DNA of 64,000 nt from Fulvivirga maritima (GCF_021389955.1 NZ_CP089980.1:6133001-6197000); one strand, 5' to 3'; positions 1-10,168 are shown, counted from the first letter of the stretch. Notes: generated from the sequence alone by a model not told the origin. Numbers and translations: made by a program.

Positions 1-2187
1 AAGCTTGGTGAGTTATCAAGCACTGCTATGCTGGCAAAACCAGTACAGCCTGTGTCATTATCAGTTACCGTGATTTCATAGTCACCACCTGCTAGGCCTG
101 AGATATCTTCATCTGTAGAGCTAAAGCTATCGCCTATCCACTCATAGCTATAGTTGCCGCTACCATCAGTGACTGTGATATCTATAGCACCATCGAATGG
201 AGCTGAACAGCTTGTATTTGGTGTTACTGTACTAGTTATTGTTAAGCTTGGTGAGTTATCAATCACTGCTATGCTAGCAAAACCAGTACAGCCCGTGTCA
301 TTATCCGTTACCGTGATTTCATAGTCACCACCTGCTAGGCCTGAGATATCTTCATCTGTAGAGCTAAAACTATCGCCTGTCCACTCATAGCTATAGTTGC
401 CGCTACCATCAGTGACTGTGATATCTATAGCGCCATCGAATGGAGCTGAACAACTTGTATTTGCTGTTACTGTGCTAGTTATCGTTAAGCTTGGTGAGTT
501 ATCAATCACTGAAATGCTCGCAAAACCAGTACAGCCTGTGTCATTATCCGTTACCGTGATTTCATAGTCCCCACCTGCTAGGCCTGAGATATCTTCATCT
601 GTAGAGCTAAAGCTATCGCCTGTCCAAGCATAGCTATAGTTGCCACTGCCATCAGTGACTGTGATATCTATAGCACCATCGAATGGAGCTGAACAACTTG
701 TATTTGGGGTTACTGTGCTAGTTATCGTTAAGCTTGGTGAGTTATCAATCACTGAAATGCTCGCAAAACCAGTACAGCCTGTGTCATTATCCGTTACCGT
801 GATTTCATAGTCACCACCTGCTAGGCCTGAGATATCTTCATCTGTAGAGCTAAAGCTATCGCCTGTCCACTCATAGCTATAGTTGCCGCTGCCATCGGTG
901 ACTGTGATATCTATAGCACCATCGAATGGAGCTGAACAACTTGTATTTGGGGTTACTGTGCTAGTTATCGTTAAGCTTGGTGAGTTATCAATCACTGAAA
1001 TGCTCGCAAAACCAGTACAGCCTGTGTCATTATCAGTTACCGTGATTTCATAGTCACCACCTGCTAAGCCTGAGATATCTTCATCTGTAGAGCTAAAGCT
1101 ATCGCCTATCCAAGCATAGCTATAGTTGCCACTGCCATCGGTGACTGTGATATCTATAGCACCATCGAATGGAGCTGAACAGCTCGTATTTGGGGTTACT
1201 GTGCTAGTTATAGTTAAGCTTGGTGAGTTATCAAGCACTGCTATGCTGGCAAAACCAGTACAGCCTGTGTCATTATCAGTTACCGTGATTTCATAGTCCC
1301 CACCTGCTAGCCCTGAGATATCTTCATCTGTAGAGCTAAAGCTATCGCCTATCCACTCATAGCTATAGTTGCCGCTACCATCAGTGACTGTGATATCTAT
1401 AGCACCATCGAATGGAGCTGAACAGCTTGTATTTGGTGTTACTGTACTAGTTATTGTTAAGCTTGGTGAGTTATCAATCACTGCTATGCTAGCAAAACCA
1501 GTACAGCCCGTGTCATTATCCGTTACCGTGATTTCATAGTCACCACCTGCTAGGCCTGAGATATCTTCATCTGTAGAACTAAAGCTATCGCCTATCCACT
1601 CATAGCTATAATTGCCACTGCCATCAGTGACTGTGATATCTATAGCACCATCGAAGGGTGTTGAACAACTTGTATTTGGGGTTACTGTGCTAGTTATTGT
1701 TAAGCTTGGTGAGTTATCAAGCACTGCTATGCTAGCAAAACCAGTACAGCCTGTGTCATTATCAGTTACCGTGATTTCATAGTCACCGCCTGCAAGACCT
1801 GAGATATCTTCATCTGTAGAGCTAAAGCTATCGCCTATCCAAGCATAGCTATAGTTGCCACTGCCATCGGTAACCGTGATATCTATAGCACCATCGAAGG
1901 GTGTTGAACAACTTGTATTTGGTGTTACTGAGCTAGTTATAGTTAAGCTTGGTGAGTTATCAAGCACTGCTATGCTAGCAAAACCAGTACAGCCTGTGTC
2001 ATTATCAGTTACCGTGATTTCATAATCGCCACCTGCTAGGCCTGAGATATCTTCATCTGTAGAGCTAAAGCTATCGCCTATCCAAGCATAGCTATAGTTG
2101 CCACTGCCATCGGTAACCGTGATATCTATAGCACCATCGAATGGTGTTGAACAACTTGTATTTGGTGTTACTGTACTAGTTATAGTT
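1..2187 (-). repeat. SprB repeat block A: nine 243-bp units
   Basis: Units start at 1, 244, 487, 730, 973, 1216, 1459, 1702 and 1945, each 243 bp (81 codons), in frame within the adhesin. Copies are nearly identical, with scattered variants such as GAG/GCA in the SYEW or SYAW codon and GTT/GCT near the NTSC motif. The encoded unit contains NTSCSAPFDGAIDITVTDG. The block continues past base 1 with the same sequence. Confidence 0.95.
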
Positions 2188-5100
2188 AAGCTTGGTGCTT
2201 CATCTAGCACTTCGATGCTCGCTGTTCCTGTACAGCCACTATTATCATCCGTAACAACAACTTCATAAGTACCTGGTGCTAAATCTGTTATATTAGCAGT
2301 GCTGGCACTAAAGCTAGATGGGCCTGTCCATGAGTAGCTATAACTGCCGCTGCCGTCCGATACCGTAAGCTCGATATCGCCGTTATAAGGATCTACACAA
2401 TTGGTATTACTCTCTACGACACTGGTAAGCGTTAGCGTTGGTGCTTCATCTAGCACTTCGATACTAGCTGTTCCTGTACAGCCACTATTATCATCCGTAA
2501 CAACAACTTCATAAGTACCTGGTGCTAAATCTGTTATATTAGCAGTGCTGGCACTAAAGCTTGATGGGCCTGTCCATGAGTAGCTATAACTGCCACTGCC
2601 GTCTGATACCGTAAGCTCGATATCGCCGTTATAAGGATCTACACAATTGGTATTACTCTCTACGACACTGGTAAGCGTTAGCGTTGGTGCTTCATCTAGC
2701 ACTTCGATGCTCGCTGTTCCTGTACAGCCACTATTATCATCCGTAACAACAACTTCATAAGTGCCTGGTGCTAAATCTGTTATATTAGCAATGCTGGCAC
2801 TAAAGCTTGATGGGCCTGTCCATGCGTAGCTATAACTGCCACTGCCGTCTGATACCGTAAGCTCGATATCGCCGTTATAAGGATCTACACAATTGGTATT
2901 ACTCTCTACGACACTGGTGAGCGTTAGTGTTGGTGCTTCATCTAACACTTCGATACTCGCTGTTTCTGTACAGCCACTATTATCATCCGTAACAACAACT
3001 TCATAAGTACCTGGTGCTAAATCTGTTATATTGGCTGTACTAGCACTAAAGCTAGATGGGCCTGTCCATGAGTAGCTATAACTGCCACTGCCGTCTGATA
3101 CCGTAAGCTCGATATCGCCGTTATAAGGATCTACACAATTGGTATTACTCTCTACGACACTGGTGAGCGTTAGTGTTGGTGCTTCATCTAGTACTTCGAT
3201 GCTCGCTGTTCCTGTACAGCCACTATTATCATCCGTAACAACAACTTCATAAGTACCTGGTGCTAAATCTGTTATATTGGCTGTACTAGCACTAAAGCTA
3301 GATGGGCCTGTCCATGAGTAGCTATAACTGCCACTGCCGTCTGATACCGTAAGCTCGATATCGCCGTTATAAGGATCTACACAATTGGTATTACTCTCTA
3401 CGACACTGGTGAGCGTTAGTGTTGGTGCTTCATCTAGTACTTCGATGCTCGCTGTTCCTTCACAACCACTATTATCATCCGTAACAACAACTTCATAAGT
3501 GCCTGGTGCTAAATCTGTTATATTAGCGGTACTGGCACTAAAGCTAGATGGGCCTGTCCATGAGTAGCTATAACTGCCACTGCCGTCTGATACCGTAAGC
3601 TCGATATCGCCGTTATAAGGATCTACACAATTGGTATTACTCTCTACGACACTGGTGAGCGTTAGTGTTGGTGCTTCATCTAGTACTTCGATGCTCGCTG
3701 TTCCTTCACAACCACTATTATCATCCGTAACAACAACTTCATAAGTGCCTGGTGCTAAATCTGTTATATTAGCGGTACTGGCACTAAAGCTAGATGGGCC
3801 TGTCCATGAGTAGCTATAACTGCCACTGCCGTCTGATACCGTAAGCTCGATATCGCCGTTATAAGGATCTACACAATTGGTATTACTCTCTACGACACTG
3901 GTGAGCGTTAGTGTTGGTGCTTCATCTAGTACTTCGATGCTCGCTGTTCCTTCACAACCACTATTATCATCCGTAACAACAACTTCATAAGTGCCTGGTG
4001 CTAAATCTGTTATATTAGCGGTATTGGCACTAAAGCTAGATGGGCCTGTCCATGAGTAGCTATAACTGCCGCTGCCATCTGATACCGTAAGCTCGATATC
4101 GCCGTTATAAGGATCTACACAATTGGTATTACTCTCTACGACACTGGTGAGCGTTAGCGTGGGTGCTTCATCTAGTACTTCGATGCTCGCTGTTCCTTCA
4201 CAACCACTATTATCATCCGTAACAACAACTTCATAAGTGCCTGGTGCTAAATCTGTTATATTAGCGGTATTGGCACTAAAGCTAGATGGGCCTGTCCATG
4301 AGTAGCTATAACTGCCGCTGCCATCTGATACCGTAAGCTCGATATCGCCGTTATAAGGATCTACACAATTGGTATTACTCTCTACGACACTGGTGAGCGT
4401 TAGCGTGGGTGCTTCATCTAGTACTTCGATGCTCGCTGTTCCTTCACAACCACTATTATCATCCGTAACAACAACTTCATAAGTGCCTGGTGCTAAATCT
4501 GTTATATTAGCGGTATTGGCACTAAAGCTAGATGGGCCTGTCCATGAGTAGCTATAACTGCCGCTGCCATCTGATACCGTAAGCTCGATATCGCCGTTAT
4601 AAGGATCTACACAATTGGTATTACTCTCTACGACACTGGTGAGCGTTAGCGTGGGTGCTTCATCTAGTACTTCGATGCTCGCTGTTCCTTCACAACCACT
4701 ATTATCATCCGTAACAACAACTTCATAAGTGCCTGGTGCTAAATCTGTTATATTAGCAGTGCTGGCACTAAAGCTAGATGGGCCTGTCCATGAGTAGCTA
4801 TAACTGCCGCTGCCATCTGATACCGTAAGCTCGATATCGCCGTTATAAGGATCTACACAATTGGTATTACTCTCTACGACACTGGTGAGCGTTAGCGTTG
4901 GTGCTTCATCTAGCACTTCGATGCTCGCTGTTCCTTCACAACCACTATTATCATCCGTAACAACAACTTCATAAGTACCTGGTGCTAAATCTGTTATATT
5001 AGCTGTATTAGCGCTAAAGCTTGATGGGCCTGTCCATGAGTAGCTATAACTGCCACTGCCATCTGATACCGTAAGCTCGATATCGCCGTTATAAGGATCT

Positions 5101-8100
5101 ACACAATTGGTATTACTCTCTACGACACTGGTGAGCGTTAGCGTGGGTGCTTCATCTAGTACTTCGATGCTCGCTGTTCCTTCACAACCACTATTATCAT
5201 CCGTAACAACAACATCATAAGTACCTGGTGCTAAATCTGTTATATTAGCGGTACTGGCACTAAAGCTAGATGGGCCTGTCCATGAGTAGCTATAACTGCC
5301 ACTGCCATCTGATACCGTAAGCTCGATATCGCCGTTATAAGGATCTACACAATTGGTATTACTCTCTACGACACTGGTGAGCGTTAGCGTGGGTGCTTCA
5401 TCTAGTACTTCGATGCTCGCTGTTCCTTCACAACCACTATTATCATCCGTAACAACAACATCATAAGTGCCTGGTGCTAAATCTGTTATATTAGCGGTAC
5501 TGGCACTAAAGCTAGATGGGCCTGTCCATGAGTAGCTATAACTGCCACTGCCATCTGATACCGTAAGCTCAATATCGCCGTTATAAGGATCTACACAATT
5601 GGTATTACTCTCTACGACGCTGGTGAGCGTTAGCGTGGGTGCTTCATCTAGCACTTCTATGCTCGCTGTTTCTTCACATCCAGAAATATTATCAGTTACC
5701 GTTACTTCGTAAGTGCCTGCATCTAATTCTGTTAAGTCTTCTGTGCTAGCAGTAAAACTACCTGGGCCTGTCCATGAATAGCTATAATCACCGCTGCCGG
5801 CGGTAACCGTGATGTCGATCTCGCCATTATAAGGAGTAACACAATTTGTATTATCTTCTACCGCACTGCTTATTAATGGTGTTACTGTGGCATCTTGTAC
5901 TTCTATGCTCGCTGTTTCTTCACATCCAGAAATGTTATCGGTTACAGTTACTTCGTAAGTGCCTGCATCTAATTCTGTTAAGTCTTCTGTGCTAGCAGTA
6001 AAACTACCTGGGCCTGTCCATGAATAGCTATAATCACCGCTGCCGGCGGTAACCGTGATGTCGATCTCGCCATTATAAGGAGTAACACAATTTGTATTAT
6101 CTTCTACTGCACTGCTTATTAATGGTGTTACTGTGGCATCTTGTACTTCTATACTTGCTGTTTCTTCACAGCCAGAAATGTTATCGGTTACAGTTACTTC
6201 GTAAGTGCCTGCATCTAATTCTGTTAAGTCTTCTGTGCTAGCAGTAAAACTACCTGGGCCTGTCCATGAATAGCTATAATCACCGCTGCCGGCGGTAACC
6301 GTGATGTCGATCTCGCCATTATAAGGAGTAACACAATTTGTATTATCTTCTACTGCACTGCTTATTAATGGTGTTACTGTGGCATCTTGTACTTCTATGC
6401 TCGCTGTTTCTTCACAGCCAGAAATGTTATCGGTTACCGTTACTTCGTAAGTACCTGCATCTAATTCGGTTAAGTCTTCTGTGCTAGCGGTAAAACTACC
6501 TGGGCCTGTCCATGAATAGCTATAATCACCGCTGCCGGCGGTAACCGTGATGTCGATCTCTCCATTATAAGGAGTAACACAATTTGTATTATCTTCTACC
6601 GCACTGCTTATTACTGGTGTTACTGTGGCATCTTGTACTTCTATACTTGCTGTTTCTTCACAGCCAGAAATGTTATCGGTTACAGTTACTTCGTAAGTAC
6701 CTGCATCTAATTCTGTTAAGTCTTCTGTGCTAGCGGTAAAACTACCTGGGCCTGTCCATGAATAGCTATAATCGCCGCTGCCGGCGGTAACCGTGATGTC
6801 GATCTCTCCATTATAAGGAGTAACACAATTTGTATTATCTTCTACCGCACTGCTTATTACTGGTGTTACTGTGGCATCTTGTACTTCTATGCTTGCTGTT
6901 TCTTCACAGCCAGAAATGTTATCGGTTACAGTTACTTCGTAAGTGCCTGCATCTAATTCTGTTAAGTCTTCTGTGCTAGCAGTAAAACTACCTGGGCCTG
7001 TCCATGAATAGCTATAATCACCGCTGCCGGCGGTAACCGTGATGTCGATCTCTCCATTATAAGGAGTAACACAATTTGTATTATCTTCTACCGCACTGCT
7101 TATTACTGGTGTTACTGTGGCATCTTGTACTTCTATGCTCGCTGTTTCTTCACATCCAGAAATATTATCAGTTACAGTTACTTCGTAAGTGCCTGCATCT
7201 AATTCTGTTAAGTCTTCTGTGCTAGCGGTAAAACTACCTGGGCCTGTCCATGAATAGCTGTAATCACCGCTGCCGGCGGTAACCGTGATGTCGATCTCTC
7301 CATTATAAGGAGTAACACAATTTGTATTATCTTCTACCGCACTGCTTATTACTGGTGTCACTGTTGCATCTTGTACTTCTATGCTCGCTGTTTCTTCACA
7401 TCCAGAAATGTTATCGGTTACAGTTACTTCGTAAGTGCCTGCGTTTAATTCGGTTAAGTCTTCTGTACTAGCGGTAAAACTACCTGGGCCTGTCCATGAA
7501 TAGCTATAATCGCCGCTGCCGGCGGTAACCGTGATGTCGATCTCTCCATTATAAGGAGTAACACAATTTGTATTATCTTCTACCGCACTGCTTATTACTG
7601 GTGTTACTGTGGCATCTTGTACTTCTATGCTCGCTGTTTCTTCACATCCAGAAATATTATCAGTTACAGTTACTTCGTAAGTGCCTGCATCTAATTCTGT
7701 TAAGTCTTCTGTGCTAGCGGTAAAACTACCTGGGCCTGTCCATGAATAGCTGTAATCACCGCTGCCGGCGGTAACCGTGATGTCGATCTCTCCATTATAA
7801 GGAGTAACACAATTTGTATTATCTTCTACCGCACTGCTTATTGTAGGATCAACAGCATCATCTAACACTTCAATAGTGGTTGTTTCAATACAACCTGAAC
7901 CATTATCTGTAACTTCAAGCTGATAAGAACCTGGTTCAAGTGCTGATATATTTTGATCAGTTGAGGCAAAGCTATTTGGACCACTCCAAGCATAACTATA
8001 AGGCCCTACTCCTCCAGTTACTGTTACCTGAATACTTCCATCATAAGGTAATAAACAACGTTCATTATTATCAACCACAGGAGTTATAACCAAATCAACC

Positions 8101-9053
8101 ACATCTACTGTGACACTGCCATTCATATCTACTATAGGGCAGTTATTATTTTGAGCCTGTACTGTCAGAACGTCTCCATCACTAAAGCTTCCTGAAGGAA
8201 TAGTTAATGAAATTGCCCCGCCCGTACCAGTAACAGTAGAACTTGCTACTGGTGAACCATTTACATTTACAGTATATTCTACCGTTTCGGGAGCAGGAGG
8301 TGTCTCACTTCCATCCAAATCTATGGTAACATCATCTCCAATACACACTTCTAATGGGGAGAGTGTTGTTATATTATAAATGTTTGATGATGGATCGGTT
8401 AACTCAATTCCTGATGATGCTCCTGAGCATGATGAGTAAGAATCCTCAACATTTATGGTATATGATCCACCTGAAAGACCAGATAGAGAAACTACGGATT
8501 CCCCATCAACGGTGAGCGTGTTAGAATAACCAGTAGAAGAAGTCACTAAAACATCAAATAGGCCATTTCCTGCGCCTAAATCTCTGGATCCTCCACTAAT
8601 TGAAAAATCAATTTGCCCATTGGGGCTAATACATGAATTATTATCAGATTTTGAGTCTACGGTTATGGTTATTGGTGAAAGTCCAACCAAAAATACTCCA
8701 CCACCAGGCGCCAATTCATCTATTTGATTCGAAGCATCTTGCAATGCAAAGCGATAATTTCCACTTGGCAACCCTGCACCTGAATTATCAAAGGTATATG
8801 AATCACCCACAGCAATGGTCTGAGTTGAGCCTAAAATTACTGGGCCAAAAATGAATAACAGATCCGCACTTGGACCATCTGCCGCAAGCACCGTAAATGT
8901 AATATCTCCGTTGTTTAATCCATCACAAGGGTTGGAAACAAATACTTCTACTTCTAAATCTCCATTAGTAAAAGTGTTATTTTGAGCACTAGCGAAACTA
9001 GTACTAAAAAGTAACAGGAAGACTAAAAAAAAATACCTCATCCTTAATCTCAT
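1..9053 (-). CDS. Giant SprB-like repeat adhesin (5' part, runs off window start)
   Basis: Partial: the frame is open from the start to base 1, so at least about 3,015 residues are visible and the C-terminus lies outside. The start at 9053 overlaps the stop of the upstream gene as ATGA; an in-frame ATG at 9041 is the alternative. A signal peptide (RYFFLVFLLLFSTSFASA) is followed by roughly 330 residues of unique beta-rich sequence, one divergent repeat, then 32 tandem repeats of 81-82 residues. Each repeat carries a Cys near its start (NTNC or NTSC) and a second near its end (SGC or TGC), an SYSW or SYEW motif and VTD. This is the SprB-repeat pattern of Bacteroidota gliding adhesins and large type IX-secreted proteins. 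Inference: a cell-surface filament for gliding or adhesion. The usual C-terminal sorting domain and a PorP/SprF-like partner would lie beyond base 1. Confidence 0.85.
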   Translation of the reverse strand, partial: MRLRMRYFFLVFLLLFSTSFASAQNNTFTNGDLEVEVFVSNPCDGLNNGDITFTVLAADGPSADLLFIFGPVILGSTQTIAVGDSYTFDNSGAGLPSGNYRFALQDASNQIDELAPGGGVFLVGLSPITITVDSKSDNNSCISPNGQIDFSISGGSRDLGAGNGLFDVLVTSSTGYSNTLTVDGESVVSLSGLSGGSYTINVEDSYSSCSGASSGIELTDPSSNIYNITTLSPLEVCIGDDVTIDLDGSETPPAPETVEYTVNVNGSPVASSTVTGTGGAISLTIPSGSFSDGDVLTVQAQNNNCPIVDMNGSVTVDVVDLVITPVVDNNERCLLPYDGSIQVTVTGGVGPYSYAWSGPNSFASTDQNISALEPGSYQLEVTDNGSGCIETTTIEVLDDAVDPTISSAVEDNTNCVTPYNGEIDITVTAGSGDYSYSWTGPGSFTASTEDLTELDAGTYEVTVTDNISGCEETASIEVQDATVTPVISSAVEDNTNCVTPYNGEIDITVTAGSGDYSYSWTGPGSFTASTEDLTELNAGTYEVTVTDNISGCEETASIEVQDATVTPVISSAVEDNTNCVTPYNGEIDITVTAGSGDYSYSWTGPGSFTASTEDLTELDAGTYEVTVTDNISGCEETASIEVQDATVTPVISSAVEDNTNCVTPYNGEIDITVTAGSGDYSYSWTGPGSFTASTEDLTELDAGTYEVTVTDNISGCEETASIEVQDATVTPVISSAVEDNTNCVTPYNGEIDITVTAGSGDYSYSWTGPGSFTASTEDLTELDAGTYEVTVTDNISGCEETASIEVQDATVTPVISSAVEDNTNCVTPYNGEIDITVTAGSGDYSYSWTGPGSFTASTEDLTELDAGTYEVTVTDNISGCEETASIEVQDATVTPLISSAVEDNTNCVTPYNGEIDITVTAGSGDYSYSWTGPGSFTASTEDLTELDAGTYEVTVTDNISGCEETASIEVQDATVTPLISSAVEDNTNCVTPYNGEIDITVTAGSGDYSYSWTGPGSFTASTEDLTELDAGTYEVTVTDNISGCEETASIEVQDATVTPLISSAVEDNTNCVTPYNGEIDITVTAGSGDYSYSWTGPGSFTASTEDLTELDAGTYEVTVTDNISGCEETASIEVLDEAPTLTLTSVVESNTNCVDPYNGDIELTVSDGSGSYSYSWTGPSSFSASTANITDLAPGTYDVVVTDDNSGCEGTASIEVLDEAPTLTLTSVVESNTNCVDPYNGDIELTVSDGSGSYSYSWTGPSSFSASTANITDLAPGTYDVVVTDDNSGCEGTASIEVLDEAPTLTLTSVVESNTNCVDPYNGDIELTVSDGSGSYSYSWTGPSSFSANTANITDLAPGTYEVVVTDDNSGCEGTASIEVLDEAPTLTLTSVVESNTNCVDPYNGDIELTVSDGSGSYSYSWTGPSSFSASTANITDLAPGTYEVVVTDDNSGCEGTASIEVLDEAPTLTLTSVVESNTNCVDPYNGDIELTVSDGSGSYSYSWTGPSSFSANTANITDLAPGTYEVVVTDDNSGCEGTASIEVLDEAPTLTLTSVVESNTNCVDPYNGDIELTVSDGSGSYSYSWTGPSSFSANTANITDLAPGTYEVVVTDDNSGCEGTASIEVLDEAPTLTLTSVVESNTNCVDPYNGDIELTVSDGSGSYSYSWTGPSSFSANTANITDLAPGTYEVVVTDDNSGCEGTASIEVLDEAPTLTLTSVVESNTNCVDPYNGDIELTVSDGSGSYSYSWTGPSSFSASTANITDLAPGTYEVVVTDDNSGCEGTASIEVLDEAPTLTLTSVVESNTNCVDPYNGDIELTVSDGSGSYSYSWTGPSSFSASTANITDLAPGTYEVVVTDDNSGCEGTASIEVLDEAPTLTLTSVVESNTNCVDPYNGDIELTVSDGSGSYSYSWTGPSSFSASTANITDLAPGTYEVVVTDDNSGCTGTASIEVLDEAPTLTLTSVVESNTNCVDPYNGDIELTVSDGSGSYSYSWTGPSSFSASTANITDLAPGTYEVVVTDDNSGCTETASIEVLDEAPTLTLTSVVESNTNCVDPYNGDIELTVSDGSGSYSYAWTGPSSFSASIANITDLAPGTYEVVVTDDNSGCTGTASIEVLDEAPTLTLTSVVESNTNCVDPYNGDIELTVSDGSGSYSYSWTGPSSFSASTANITDLAPGTYEVVVTDDNSGCTGTASIEVLDEAPTLTLTSVVESNTNCVDPYNGDIELTVSDGSGSYSYSWTGPSSFSASTANITDLAPGTYEVVVTDDNSGCTGTASIEVLDEAPSLTITSTVTPNTSCSTPFDGAIDITVTDGSGNYSYAWIGDSFSSTDEDISGLAGGDYEITVTDNDTGCTGFASIAVLDNSPSLTITSSVTPNTSCSTPFDGAIDITVTDGSGNYSYAWIGDSFSSTDEDISGLAGGDYEITVTDNDTGCTGFASIAVLDNSPSLTITSTVTPNTSCSTPFDGAIDITVTDGSGNYSYEWIGDSFSSTDEDISGLAGGDYEITVTDNDTGCTGFASIAVIDNSPSLTITSTVTPNTSCSAPFDGAIDITVTDGSGNYSYEWIGDSFSSTDEDISGLAGGDYEITVTDNDTGCTGFASIAVLDNSPSLTITSTVTPNTSCSAPFDGAIDITVTDGSGNYSYAWIGDSFSSTDEDISGLAGGDYEITVTDNDTGCTGFASISVIDNSPSLTITSTVTPNTSCSAPFDGAIDITVTDGSGNYSYEWTGDSFSSTDEDISGLAGGDYEITVTDNDTGCTGFASISVIDNSPSLTITSTVTPNTSCSAPFDGAIDITVTDGSGNYSYAWTGDSFSSTDEDISGLAGGDYEITVTDNDTGCTGFASISVIDNSPSLTITSTVTANTSCSAPFDGAIDITVTDGSGNYSYEWTGDSFSSTDEDISGLAGGDYEITVTDNDTGCTGFASIAVIDNSPSLTITSTVTPNTSCSAPFDGAIDITVTDGSGNYSYEWIGDSFSSTDEDISGLAGGDYEITVTDNDTGCTGFASIAVLDNSPS
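2185..5628 (-). repeat. SprB repeat block B: fourteen 246-bp units
   Basis: Fourteen 246-bp units (82 codons) begin at 2185, 2431 and every 246 bp up to 5383. The encoded unit contains NTNCVDPYNGDIELTVSDG and LDEAPTLTL. Sub-variants form runs: units below about 3420 mostly have a Thr codon after the second Cys (tgtacag), while units from about 3440 to 5430 have Glu (ttcacaa). This points to expansion by local copying. The transition to block A lies within one unit at 2185-2220. Confidence 0.95.
5629..7848 (-). repeat. SprB repeat block C: nine about 246-bp units
   Basis: Units start at 5629 (252 bp because of a 6-bp longer junction), then 5881, 6127, 6373, 6619, 6865, 7111, 7357 and 7603, each 246 bp. 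The encoded unit contains NTNCVTPYNGEIDITVTAG and VQDATVTPV. Copies are nearly identical but clearly distinct from blocks A and B. A single diverged unit (about 7849-8097, NNERCLLPYDGSIQVTVTGG) precedes the block at the N-terminal side. Confidence 0.95.
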
Positions 9054-9352
9054 TTAATTTTGAATTCTCCCCTCTTCCAACACCCTTTATCGGAGTATAT
9101 AAAATACTTATAATCACCGACTGACAAATTTTGAATTTTCGATTTCCCTTCTGAAACAGGCTTACTATCCTTATCATATATAAAATAAGATATCTTCCCT
9201 GCAGTGCTAGAAACCTTAAACTCAACAGATTTTTTCTCGACTTCCACTTCAACCTTGAAATTATCACAATCAGAAATTTCTGTAAAAGAAAAACTAAATA
9301 CAGCCCCCATCAAAAGGAGTATTACCAAGGAATATCTAATAATATTATTCAT
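9050..9352 (-). CDS. Small secreted protein coupled to the giant adhesin
   Basis: This 100-residue protein has an N-terminal signal peptide (IIRYSLVILLLMGAVFSFSF) and a mature part of about 75 residues rich in Val, Lys and aromatic residues, with two Cys (ISDC, KGCW). No family was recognised. The pattern of short strands ending in GEFKIK looks like a small beta-sandwich. Its stop codon overlaps the adhesin start as ATGA, so the two are almost certainly co-transcribed and translationally coupled. Inference: a periplasmic or surface accessory of the adhesin. A signal-peptide cleavage site is not sharply defined. Confidence 0.7.
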   Translation of the reverse strand: MNNIIRYSLVILLLMGAVFSFSFTEISDCDNFKVEVEVEKKSVEFKVSSTAGKISYFIYDKDSKPVSEGKSKIQNLSVGDYKYFIYSDKGCWKRGEFKIK

Positions 9353-9403
9353 TTAATGAGATTTCAAAAGTTGTCAATACATATATATACATATAAAAAA
9401 TAA

Positions 9404-9419
9404 TGTAACCAGCGTTACA
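9404..9419. promoter_or_regulatory. Inverted repeat TGTAAC-CAGC-GTTACA upstream of the adhesin operon
   Basis: A perfect 6-bp inverted repeat with a 4-base spacer sits 52 bp upstream of the small secreted gene, in an AT-rich intergenic region (9353-9583). It could be an operator half-site pair or a small hairpin. Nothing in the sequence identifies a regulator. Confidence 0.3.
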
Positions 9420-9583
9420 ACAATATTTGGGCAATGATGAAAATTAGGAACATCACTTTACTAAAAAATTACCTTCTGAAGGTGCCAATATAATTAAAGC
9501 CTCAATAATATATAATAAAAATGCTCAATTTCCGTTGTTAGAAACTGAGCTACATCTTGTAATTTATATTTTATGAAAAAATA

Positions 9584-10063
9584 TTAGTACTTTCTATTGA
9601 GAATCTCACTTAAGATGACAGCTTTACGCGCACCATTTGGATCCTTCAAACTCTGTAATATATCATTGGCTACTGAGTTTTCTTCTTTCTGATCGTACTC
9701 TTTAAAATATTGTGATTTGGTGGGAATATCTTCTAAATCAACTTGCTCGTCTAAGGTCTTCAGGTTCTTCGCTTCGTTTACTGACTTTCGGTAAGTTTCT
9801 TCTACCCTCTCTTCTTCTTCAAAATCAAAATCATCAAATTCTGCTTCAAAGGTTTTACTTGGAGATGGCTGCGAAGAAGTAGTTTCACCAGTAAACTCTC
9901 TTAAAAGCTCTTCAAAAGTTTTAGTTTTTTCCACGTTTTGAGAAGCCGGCCTTTCTGCTGTTCTTTTAGGAGCTTTTGATTTATCCTTTTTACTAGACTT
10001 TAAAACTCTACTGATGATTGCGATAGCAACAAAAACGATGTAAATAAGTATTTCCTTATCCAT
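9584..10063 (-). CDS. Conserved Bacteroidota membrane-anchored acidic protein
   Basis: This 159-residue protein has a single N-terminal membrane segment (residues 4-20, ILIYIVFVAIAIISRVL), then a Lys-rich stretch, a long low-complexity acidic region (EAEFDDFDFEEEERVEE near 74-90) and a conserved-looking C-terminus ending AVILSEILNRKY. The predicted topology leaves almost the whole protein in the cytoplasm. It is divergent to smc, with about 105 bp between the two starts. The gene resembles uncharacterised Bacteroidota proteins with the same ILNRKY ending; I know no function for it. Confidence 0.7.
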   Translation of the reverse strand: MDKEILIYIVFVAIAIISRVLKSSKKDKSKAPKRTAERPASQNVEKTKTFEELLREFTGETTSSQPSPSKTFEAEFDDFDFEEEERVEETYRKSVNEAKNLKTLDEQVDLEDIPTKSQYFKEYDQKEENSVANDILQSLKDPNGARKAVILSEILNRKY

Positions 10064-10168
10064 AGTGTTAACAAATTTATAATATTTAATTTTAAATTTG
10101 CTGTCTTTGCCCCTAATTATAAATCAACAATACGGGGCGATACCTATAAGTATTTAAAATAGAGATAC

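Noticed and set aside
1-7848. Array of regularly spaced repeats that could suggest CRISPR or satellite DNA
   Set aside because: Units are 243-252 bp, all multiples of three, and keep one open frame encoding SprB repeats; there are no short repeats with unique spacers.
8633-8854. 73-codon plus-strand ORF starting MNYYQILSLRLW
   Set aside because: It lies antisense within the unique N-terminal region of the adhesin, has no domain features, and the minus frame is clearly coding.
9004-9267. 87-codon minus-strand ORF overlapping the adhesin start
   Set aside because: It is in another frame over the small secreted gene and adhesin signal peptide, with no features of its own.
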